DNA from: Massilia alkalitolerans DSM 17462
GTDB taxonomy: Bacteria > Pseudomonadota > Gammaproteobacteria > Burkholderiales > Burkholderiaceae_D
DNA length: 64,000 nt
NCBI RefSeq assembly: GCF_000427785.1
Contig: NZ_ATYR01000005.1
Coordinates: forward strand, 124,001 to 188,000
Direction of reading: 5' to 3'
Shown: positions 57,260 to 64,000 of the stretch, one piece after another
Position numbering within the stretch: position 1 is the first letter of the stretch
Layout: the number at the start of each line of letters is the position of its first letter
Notes under the pieces: generated by a model
What the model was told of the DNA's origin: nothing
The model's input: only the letters and a program-made list of their open reading frames with translations
Databases searched by the model: none
Position numbers and translations under genes: made by a program

Positions 57260-58342
57260 ATGACCGAACAACACCAGGAACATGCTTCCGACCCGCCGCA
57301 AACTCAGCGCCGCCTTGCCAAGCGGGTGACGATCATCAATGGCCTGGCCATCCTGTTCATCGCGCTTGCCGCCGCCATCGTGCTGGCCGCCGATGCCCTG
57401 CTACTGGTCTTCGCCTGCATCCTGTGCGCCATCCTGCTCTACAAGCTAAGCGAGATCATGGCGCGCCGCTTGCACATGAAGCGCAAGTGGGCGCTGAGCA
57501 TCGTGGTGCTGGCGCTGGCGGCCATCATCGGCCTCGGCAGCTGGGCCATGGCGCCTCAGATTTCCGAGCAGTCGAGCAAGCTGGCCAAGGAAATCCCGGC
57601 CGCTGTCGAGCGGCTGCAAACCGCGGTGCAGCAGCATCCGCTGCTCAAGCGTGTCGCCAGCGAACTGCCGCCGCCGGAACAGATCGTCAAGCAGATGGGC
57701 AACATGGTGCCGAATGCGGGGCTGTTCTTCGGCGGCGTGCTCGGCGCCATCGGCAACGTGATCATCATCATTTTCGTCGGCATCTATTTCGCCGCATCGC
57801 CGCAGCTGTACACCAATGGCGCCATCCGGCTCGTGCCGCAAAGCAAACGCCCCCGCGCCCGGGAAGTGCAGCAGGAACTCGGGCAGACGCTGGCGAGCTG
57901 GCTGCTGGGCAAGGCAGCCTCGATGCTGATCGTCGGCATCGCCACCTCGATCGGCCTGTCCATGCTGGGCGTGCCGCTGGCGCTGATCCTCGGCATTATT
58001 GCCGGCCTGCTCGACTTCATCCCCTACCTGGGCCCGATCATGGCCGGCATACCAGCGGTGCTGCTGGCGCTGTCGATCAGCCCGGAGCTGGCGCTGTACA
58101 CGGTGCTGCTGTTCACCGGCATCCAGCTGGTCGAAGGCTATGTGCTGCAGCCGCTCATCGAAGCCCGGGCGGTGGACCTGCCGCCGGCCCTGGTCGTGGT
58201 CATGCAATTGGTCTTCGGCACCCTGTTCGGCTTTGCCGGGGTGGCGCTGGCGACGCCGCTGGCGGCCGGGCTGGCGGTGCTGGTCAAGATGCTCTATATC
58301 GAAGACGTGCTGGGCGACCGCCCGGCCCAGAAGCGAAGTTAA
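57260..58342 (+). CDS. AI-2E family (PerM-like) permease
   Basis: 360 residues. Membrane helices lie at about 27-47, 52-70, 77-98, 160-180 and several after 215; PYLGPIMAGIPAVLLAL near 254-270 is the family motif. Members include PerM and the proposed TqsA autoinducer-2 exporter; substrate cannot be assigned. It lies between two CsbD genes on the other strand, which suggests stress-related use. Confidence 0.85.
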   Translation: MTEQHQEHASDPPQTQRRLAKRVTIINGLAILFIALAAAIVLAADALLLVFACILCAILLYKLSEIMARRLHMKRKWALSIVVLALAAIIGLGSWAMAPQISEQSSKLAKEIPAAVERLQTAVQQHPLLKRVASELPPPEQIVKQMGNMVPNAGLFFGGVLGAIGNVIIIIFVGIYFAASPQLYTNGAIRLVPQSKRPRAREVQQELGQTLASWLLGKAASMLIVGIATSIGLSMLGVPLALILGIIAGLLDFIPYLGPIMAGIPAVLLALSISPELALYTVLLFTGIQLVEGYVLQPLIEARAVDLPPALVVVMQLVFGTLFGFAGVALATPLAAGLAVLVKMLYIEDVLGDRPAQKRS

Positions 58343-58353
58343 ATGCTCAAAAG

Positions 58354-58380
58354 AAAAAGCCGCGCGGTGCGCGGCTTTTT
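58354..58380. terminator. Bidirectional terminator
   Basis: AAAAAGCCGCGC, loop GGT, GCGCGGCTTTTT. It lies between the permease gene and the minus-strand CsbD gene. Confidence 0.9.
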
Positions 58381-58397
58381 CATGGTGGCGGCAAGGT

Positions 58398-58574
58398 TTA
58401 GCGGTTGCCCTTGACGATGTCTTTTACATCGCCAACCTTTTCCTGCACCTTGCCTTCGGCCTGGTTGGACACGCCTTCGCGCTGGGCCTGGCGATTGCCG
58501 ACGGCTTCGCCGACCTTCTCCTGGATCTTGCCGCCGATGTCCTTGGCCTTGCCTTTGATTTGATCGTCGTTCAT
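58398..58574 (-). CDS. CsbD-family stress protein (copy 2)
   Basis: 58 residues from ATG 58574, which has GAGG about ten bases upstream; a GTG at 58583 is an alternative start. NDDQIKGKAKDIGGKIQEKVGEAVG is the CsbD motif. It is clearly homologous to the copy at 56878-57081. Confidence 0.83.
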   Translation of the reverse strand: MNDDQIKGKAKDIGGKIQEKVGEAVGNRQAQREGVSNQAEGKVQEKVGDVKDIVKGNR

Positions 58575-58646
58575 GTCAGTCACCCTCTTCGGTTGTGAAG
58601 CGAGGTCCCACCATAGGCGCGATGAGCGGGGCGTTCTGTTCGCCAG

Positions 58647-59264
58647 TTAACACACTGGCTTGCGCCAGACGCTGGCCAGCCAGGGCTGCTGCTCGCGCGG
58701 CAAGCCGGCCGGGCGGTAGTAATGATGCAGTGGCGTAAAACCCGCTGCAGTCAGGAAGCGCTCCCAGGTGTCGTAGTCGTGGTAGCTGCTGTAGCGCGGG
58801 CCGTTCCAGCCTTCACGGTTGTCGCCGCGCGGGTTGGAGCTGAACAGGACGCCGCCCGGTTTCAGGGCGCCGTAGAGCTGCGCCAGCACGCCGGCCAGTT
58901 CGGCGCTGGGGACGTGGAACAGCGAGGCATTGGCAAAGATGCCGTCGAACATGGCCGGCGGCAGGTCGAGGTGCAGGAAATCCTGGTGCCAGACTTCGCA
59001 GCCGCTGTAGCTGCGGGCCATCTCGGCGAAACGGGCGCTGCCGTCCAGGCCGATGGCCTTGTGGCCCAGGCTGGTGAAGGTCTTGAGGTCACGGCCCGGG
59101 CCGCAGCCGAGGTCGAGGATCGTCCAGGGCGCCGGGGTCTCGATCGCGCCCAGCAAGGCATCGATGTTCTGGCTGACGTCGTGGTCGATGGTGCCGGCGA
59201 AGAAGGCGTCGGCGTTGTGCTCGTAGTGAGCAAGGGTACGGCGGGAGATGTCGTCGGAGTTCAT
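58647..59264 (-). CDS. Class I SAM-dependent methyltransferase
   Basis: 205 residues. ILDLGCGPGRDLKTF near residues 50-64 is SAM motif I; the N-terminal LAHYEHNADAFF and the ANASLFHVPSAEL block resemble small tellurite-resistance/UbiE-like methyltransferases. The substrate is unknown. It is a single gene beside the dispersed repeat. Confidence 0.8.
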   Translation of the reverse strand: MNSDDISRRTLAHYEHNADAFFAGTIDHDVSQNIDALLGAIETPAPWTILDLGCGPGRDLKTFTSLGHKAIGLDGSARFAEMARSYSGCEVWHQDFLHLDLPPAMFDGIFANASLFHVPSAELAGVLAQLYGALKPGGVLFSSNPRGDNREGWNGPRYSSYHDYDTWERFLTAAGFTPLHHYYRPAGLPREQQPWLASVWRKPVC

Positions 59265-59312
59265 GACGGCATTATCGGCCTAATCGTACTTCACCGCGAG
59301 TCAGCACCGTTT

Positions 59313-59421
59313 GCACGTCGTCCCGGCGAAGGCCAGGACCCAAGTTTGCGTGCGTTACAGCTAACGCATGCTTTTCGACGACTCGTCGAAAATTGGGTTC
59401 CGGCCTTCGCCGGAACGACGG
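59313..59421. repeat. Dispersed inverted-repeat element, copy 2
   Basis: The arms at 59316-59343 and 59393-59420 are 28 bases long and complementary at 25 positions (CGTCGTCCCGGCGAAGG against the complement of CCTTCGCCGGAACGACG). The centre contains a perfect 10-base palindrome (TTTTCGACGA, C, TCGTCGAAAA). The first 24 bases equal those of copy 1. No ORF is inside. Confidence 0.7.
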
Positions 59422-59471
59422 CTCATAGGCTTGTGGCGAGGTCAGCGTTACTACGGTCCTGCCCTCTCCTA

Positions 59472-61526
59472 TCACCAGACCCGCACGCGCTGCTCCGGCG
59501 CCAGGTACAGCTTCTGTCCCGGCTGCACGTCGAAGGCCTTGTACCAGGCATCCAGATTGCGCACGGTATAGGTGCGGTACTGGCCCGGCGAGTGGCCGTC
59601 GGTCAGCACGTTGCGGCGCAGCGAGGCTTCGCGCATCTTGGTGCGCCAGCTCTGGGCGAAACCAGTGAAGAACTCACGGTCCGCTTCCGCACCCGTACCT
59701 TTGCCGCTCGGCGAGACCTTGAACGCGTCGTAGGCTGCGGCCAGGCCGGCCAGGTCGGACAGGTTCTCGCTCAGCGTCAGCTGGCCGTTGATGGCCAGGT
59801 CGTCGAAGGGTTTATAGGCGTTGTACTGCTCCACCAGCTTCTGCGAGGCCTTCTTGAAGTGGGCCAGGTCCTCCTTGGTCCACCAGTCGCGCAAGCGGCC
59901 CCGGGCGTCGAACTGGGCGCCCATGTCGTCGAAGCTGTGGCTGATCTCGTGGCCGATCACCGAGCCGATCGCGCCGTAGTTGTGCGCGTCCGATGCTTTT
60001 GAATCATAGAACGGCGGCTGCAGGATCGCGGCCGGGAAGTTCAGCGCGTTCTGCAGCGGCAGGTTCACGGCATTGACCAGCTGCGGCGGCATGGCCCATT
60101 CGGTTTTCTTCGGCTTCTGCTTGAGCTTGGCGAGCTGCTGGGTGTAGTGGAATTCCTGCGCGCGCATCACGTTGCCCAGCGCATCGTTCGGCGAGACCTT
60201 CAGGCCGTCGTAGGACTTCCACGCATCCGGATAGCCCACGCCCACGTACATGGTGCGCACCTTTTCCTTGGCCTGGGTGCGGGTCGACGGCGCCATCCAG
60301 TCGAGCTTGTCGATGCGGCGCTCGAAGGCGGTCTTGATGTCGGCGACCATCTTCAGGATGCGCGCCTTGTCCTCGGCCGGGAAGTACTTGGCGACGTACA
60401 TCTTGCCGACGGCTTCGTCCATCGCGCCATTGGTGGCGGCCAGCGCGCGCTTCCAGCGCGGCGACTGCTGCGGCGAGCCGGTCAGGCCCTTGCCGTAGAA
60501 CTCGAAGCGCAGGTCGGAATAGGCTTTCGGCAGCGTGCTGGCGAACTGGTTCAGGCTGTGGAAGGCCAGGTAGTCCTTCCAGGTGCCCAGGTCGGTGGCG
60601 GCCACCTGCTCGGCGGCGCCCTTGAGTGCGCCCGGGTGGTAGGCGATGAAGCGGTCCTGGCCAGCCAGGCGCGCGCCCTTCATGAAGGCGTTCCAGTCCA
60701 TGCCCGGCGCTTTTGCGGCGAAGTCTTTCATGGTCCAGGTATTGTTGGCTTTCTGGATGTCGGCCGACTCTTCGCGCGAAGCGTGGCTTTCGGCCAGTCT
60801 TGACTCCAGCGCGAAGATCTTCGCCGCACGCTCATCGGCCCTGTCGTAGCCGGCCAGTTTCAGCATGGCCGCGATGTACTGCTGGTACTTGGTGCGCAGC
60901 TCGGCCATCTTCGGGCTGTTGTCGAGGTAGTAGGCGCGGTCCGGCAGGCCGATGCCGCCCTGCAGCAGGTAGGGCAGGTTGCGCGACGGGTCGGTCAGAC
61001 CCTGGTTGAACCACACGCCGAACAGGTTCGGGGTGTTGAAGTTGGTCGCGTTCAGCGGGTCGACGTCGGCACGCAGGAATTCGCCCAGCACGCGCGAGAG
61101 CGCGGCGCGGTCCTCCATCGCCTCGATTCTATCCAGGCGCGGCTTGAGCGCGGCCAGGCCGGCCGATTCGATCGCCGCCTCGTTCATCCAGGCCGTGTAG
61201 AAGTCGGCCACCTTGCGCGCCTCGGGACTGGCGGACTTGCTGGCCGCCGCGTCTTCGATCAGCTTGACGATGCGGGCATTGGTGTCTTCGGCCAGCACGG
61301 CCATCGAGCCCCAGGAACCGCGGTCGGCCGGGATCTCGGTCCTGGCCATCCACTCGCCGTTGGCGTAGGCATAGAAATCGTCGCCCGGCAGCATGACGGC
61401 GCCGGCCGGCTTGGCGGGCGCCACGGCGGCGGCGCTTTGCTCTGCGGCATAGGATGGAGCCATGGCAAATGCGCCGCACAGCGCCAGGGTGACGGCAGTC
61501 TTGATCGGAGTCCAGCTGGTTTTCAT
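59472..61526 (-). CDS. Exported M13-family metallopeptidase
   Basis: 684 residues from ATG 61526. A signal peptide (about 1-28) precedes an M13 (neprilysin/PepO) peptidase. The zinc motif HEISH in IGHEISHSFDDMGAQFD lies near residue 520 and the third ligand is in SENLSD near 583; VNAVNLPLQNALNFPAAILQPPF is the conserved NAFY-like lead-in. Most likely a periplasmic oligopeptidase. The M1 aminopeptidase gene lies 34 bases upstream on the same strand, so they may share a transcript. Confidence 0.92.
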   Translation of the reverse strand: MKTSWTPIKTAVTLALCGAFAMAPSYAAEQSAAAVAPAKPAGAVMLPGDDFYAYANGEWMARTEIPADRGSWGSMAVLAEDTNARIVKLIEDAAASKSASPEARKVADFYTAWMNEAAIESAGLAALKPRLDRIEAMEDRAALSRVLGEFLRADVDPLNATNFNTPNLFGVWFNQGLTDPSRNLPYLLQGGIGLPDRAYYLDNSPKMAELRTKYQQYIAAMLKLAGYDRADERAAKIFALESRLAESHASREESADIQKANNTWTMKDFAAKAPGMDWNAFMKGARLAGQDRFIAYHPGALKGAAEQVAATDLGTWKDYLAFHSLNQFASTLPKAYSDLRFEFYGKGLTGSPQQSPRWKRALAATNGAMDEAVGKMYVAKYFPAEDKARILKMVADIKTAFERRIDKLDWMAPSTRTQAKEKVRTMYVGVGYPDAWKSYDGLKVSPNDALGNVMRAQEFHYTQQLAKLKQKPKKTEWAMPPQLVNAVNLPLQNALNFPAAILQPPFYDSKASDAHNYGAIGSVIGHEISHSFDDMGAQFDARGRLRDWWTKEDLAHFKKASQKLVEQYNAYKPFDDLAINGQLTLSENLSDLAGLAAAYDAFKVSPSGKGTGAEADREFFTGFAQSWRTKMREASLRRNVLTDGHSPGQYRTYTVRNLDAWYKAFDVQPGQKLYLAPEQRVRVW

Positions 61527-61560
61527 TCGCTTCCCTTCTTGTGAAAGTGGTGTTTGCTCT

Positions 61561-64000
61561 TTATTGCAGGGCGGCGCGGACCTGCGGTAACAGGCGCGCT
61601 TTCTGGTCGGCGCGGATGCGCACGCCGTTGCCGACGCGTTCGGCTTCGACAACGCCATCCGGACCGAAGTTCTTGCGCATGTACGCTTCCATCATCTCCG
61701 CATGCGCCGAATTGCTGGAGGAAGCGACGATGCTGGCGAACAGGCTGTTGCGGCCCAGCGCTTCCATATTGGCCAGCAGCGCGTCGCGGTTGGCGATGGC
61801 GAACTGCCAGGTCTGGTCGAGGTGCTCGCCGGCGACGCCACCGATAATATAGGGCACCAGGTCCGGCGGGGTATGCGGCGACAGGAGCGACTGCAGGGTG
61901 CGCGCGGCCAGCTGCGGGTCCTGGGCGCTGGCGAGGGCACGATTAAGACGGTTGCGTACTTCGCTGGTGGGGGCATTCGCGGCGCGCGCGGCAAGAAGCT
62001 CGTAGGTGGCCTTGTCCGCATGGCGGCCGGCGGTGCCGGTGACGAAGTCGATCATCGAGGGCGGCACCGAGGAAGGGTCCTGCACATAGCGCGCGAACCT
62101 GGCCTTGCCCTCGTCGATGGCCTGCCGGTCGCCGGCCCGCGCCAGCGCCGTCGCCAGCATGCCGCGCAGCTGGGCGTCCTCGGCGGTCTCCCCCGGCTTT
62201 TCTTCCCAGCCCAGCTTGTCGAACTTCGGGCGCGCGAAGTCGATCAGGAAGCGGCGGATCAGGGCCTGTTCCGGCTCGCCGCGCGCCAGCGAGTCGAGCG
62301 TGCGCAGGTTGGACAGGATCGCATCCCAGACCGCCACGCGCGGCTCCTCGCCGTACGTGCGCACCAGGTCCAGGTAGGCCTCCAGGCCCATGCGCCCGTT
62401 CGAGGCGAAGCTCCAGGTGTCCGACAGCAGCTTCAGGCGCGTGCTGTCCGGCAGGCGCGGCGCCTGCTCGGCCAGGGCGCGGAAGCTGGCCGGGTCGTAC
62501 TGCACGCGGAAGTAGCCGACGCTGTGCGGATCGACCACCAGGGTGCCGTCGCAGCCGCCCTGGTTGATGGTCGTGCTCGGGCCCGACAGCAGCGTGGTCC
62601 AGGCCTTGCCGTTGACGGTGCCGACCTGCAAAGGCACGTTCCACAGGCGCTTTTCACGGGGCGGCTCGTCGAGGCGGTACTGCTCCTGCGACAGCGTCAC
62701 CTTGCGCCTGCCCTCCTCGCAGGCCTGCTCGACGCGGATCAAGGGAAAGCCCGGCTGCAGGGTCCAGTCCGAGGCCAGCTTCCCGACCGGCTTGCCGGAG
62801 GCCTTTTCCAGCGCGGCCCACAGGTCGGCGGACGTCGTATTCGAATACTGGTGCTTCGCCATGTAGGCGCGCATGCCCTTGCGGAAGGCCGATTCGCCCA
62901 GGTAGGCTTCCAGCATGCGCAGGAAAGCCTCGCCCTTCAGGTAGGTGATGGCGTCGAAGGCCGCGGCGGCCTGCTCCTCGGTCTCGATCGGGGTCTGGAT
63001 CGGGTGGGTGGTCTTGCGCGCGTCCAGGTTCATCACGTATTCGCGCTCGGCCATGCCCTCCAGGTAGGGGCGCCATTCGGGGTGGAAGTGATGGGTGGCT
63101 TTGGTCGCCATCCACGAAGCGAAGCCTTCGTTGAGCCACAGATTATCCCACCAGGCCATCGTCACCAGATTGCCGAACCACTGGTGCGCCAGCTCGTGGG
63201 CGTTGATGTTGAAGGTGAATTTCTTGACCTTCTCCGGGCTCTTCTTCGGGTCGTACAGCAGGGTCGGCTCGTTGTAGACGACCGCGCCCCAGTTTTCCAT
63301 GGCGCCGTTGAAACCGCCCGGGATCGCGATCTGGTCCAGCTTGGGCAGCGGGTACGGGATACCGAAGTAGTTGTTGAAGTAGCGCAGCAGGTCGCGCGTA
63401 GCCCCCAGCGCGAAGGTGGCCGAGCCGAGCTTGCCTTCGGTCGTCACGATGCCGATGTCGACGCCATCCTCCTTGGCGGACAGACGCTCGAGCTCACCGG
63501 CCACCAGCACCACCAGGTAGCTCGGCATCTTCGGGGTGTTGCCGAAGCTGATGCGCTGCATGCCGCCGGCGAGGTCTTCGCGCTTGTCGATCGGGGTGGT
63601 GGAGTAGGCCTTGAAGTTGCCCGGCACGTCGACGGTGAGCCTGAAGCGGGCGCGGAAGGCGGGTTCGTCCCAGGTCGGGAGCATGCGGCGGGCGTCGGTC
63701 GGCGCCATGGTGGTGGCGATCAGCTTCCTGTCCTGGCCGCCCGCCTTGTAGTTCACGTAGAACAGGCCGCGCCCTTCGCGGTTGATCTGGCCGCGAAAGG
63801 CCAGCGCCAGCGCGTACTTGCCCGGCGCCAGCGGCTGGGACAGCTCGAAGCGCAGGGTCTGCTGCTTCTTGTCGAGGATGGGGTCGAGCTTCAGCTTGCC
63901 GATATTCTTGCCCGTCAAGCTGGCCGAATCGATCTGCATGTTGTCGGCGTTCAGCATGATGGTCGAGGTCGGCTTCAGGACCTCGATCTCGACCGTCTGG
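61561..64000 (-). CDS. M1 aminopeptidase N-like, 5' end outside window
   Basis: At least 813 residues; the frame is open to the window edge, and the ATG at 63957 is not the true start because the preceding codons (TVEIEVLKPTSTI) continue the family N-terminal domain. GAMEN in GFNGAMENWG and the zinc site HELAHQWFG with the third ligand in NEGFASW at the standard 18-residue spacing are intact. The C-terminal domain is the helical ERAP1-like type. It removes N-terminal residues from peptides. Its stop is 34 bases before the M13 gene. Confidence 0.92.
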   Translation of the reverse strand, partial: QTVEIEVLKPTSTIMLNADNMQIDSASLTGKNIGKLKLDPILDKKQQTLRFELSQPLAPGKYALALAFRGQINREGRGLFYVNYKAGGQDRKLIATTMAPTDARRMLPTWDEPAFRARFRLTVDVPGNFKAYSTTPIDKREDLAGGMQRISFGNTPKMPSYLVVLVAGELERLSAKEDGVDIGIVTTEGKLGSATFALGATRDLLRYFNNYFGIPYPLPKLDQIAIPGGFNGAMENWGAVVYNEPTLLYDPKKSPEKVKKFTFNINAHELAHQWFGNLVTMAWWDNLWLNEGFASWMATKATHHFHPEWRPYLEGMAEREYVMNLDARKTTHPIQTPIETEEQAAAAFDAITYLKGEAFLRMLEAYLGESAFRKGMRAYMAKHQYSNTTSADLWAALEKASGKPVGKLASDWTLQPGFPLIRVEQACEEGRRKVTLSQEQYRLDEPPREKRLWNVPLQVGTVNGKAWTTLLSGPSTTINQGGCDGTLVVDPHSVGYFRVQYDPASFRALAEQAPRLPDSTRLKLLSDTWSFASNGRMGLEAYLDLVRTYGEEPRVAVWDAILSNLRTLDSLARGEPEQALIRRFLIDFARPKFDKLGWEEKPGETAEDAQLRGMLATALARAGDRQAIDEGKARFARYVQDPSSVPPSMIDFVTGTAGRHADKATYELLAARAANAPTSEVRNRLNRALASAQDPQLAARTLQSLLSPHTPPDLVPYIIGGVAGEHLDQTWQFAIANRDALLANMEALGRNSLFASIVASSSNSAHAEMMEAYMRKNFGPDGVVEAERVGNGVRIRADQKARLLPQVRAALQ

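Overview
The window is a high-GC chromosome segment from a betaproteobacterium of the order Burkholderiales, most likely Oxalobacteraceae (Massilia/Telluria/Duganella/Janthinobacterium type). Two things point there: the minus-strand block gyrA-DUF2059-serC-pheA-hisC-tyrA-aroA-cmk-rpsA-ihfB-lapA-lapB-rfaE1, followed further along by comEA and cysM, and the gyrA/ompA/ubiG/gph neighbourhood. The genus is inference. No database was searched; every family call rests on motifs and length.

Layout. 1-3.2 kb: RstB-like sensor kinase with a short leader ORF inside a hairpin, an LptA-like periplasmic protein, and a zinc-binding DUF6151-type protein. 2.8-7.1 kb (minus): DsbA with a coupled small membrane protein, then a cobalamin-riboswitch-controlled btuB-btuF pair. 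7.2-11.4 kb: M1-type peptidase with a coupled membrane protein, and the ribosome-assembly GTPase RbgA. 11.5-15.7 kb: accessory region with a stand-alone LanC-like protein, a 50-residue membrane ORF, an uncharacterised membrane-anchored protein, and an exported hydrolase-like gene with a truncated tandem copy. 15.7-22 kb: HDAC-family deacetylase and the coupled operon MoxR-DUF58-TgpA-like transglutaminase-MltB. 22-28.4 kb: small HTH-like protein, cysM, M28 peptidase, chemoreceptor, DUF2200 remnant, small exported proteins including ComEA.

28.5-43.2 kb (minus) is the conserved housekeeping block: heptose kinase, LPS-assembly regulators LapA/LapB, IHF-beta, ribosomal protein S1, CMP kinase, the aromatic amino acid and serine genes, and gyrase A. 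43.5-48.1 kb holds ompA, ubiG, gph, a glycine-zipper protein, a zinc-ribbon methyltransferase and the tmRNA gene. Just downstream of tmRNA is a DEDDh exonuclease gene of visibly lower GC, a likely acquired gene at a classic integration site. 49.4-53 kb has a PfpI-like protein and an isolated type VI secretion baseplate pair, tssF-tssG. 53-64 kb has a MATE transporter, a DPP-IV-like peptidase, an AI-2E/PerM-type permease flanked by two CsbD genes, a methyltransferase, an M13 peptidase and the 3' part of an M1 aminopeptidase that leaves the window.

Most of the window is ordinary core chromosome. The least explained pieces are the hydrolase-like gene with its truncated copy and the 410-residue partner (12.9-15.7 kb), the LanC-like orphan, the leader ORF/hairpin ahead of the kinase, the orphan tssFG pair, and two families of palindromic intergenic repeats. 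I found no CRISPR array, no transposase, no complete prophage and no tRNA or rRNA gene; tmRNA is the only RNA gene I can support with confidence.
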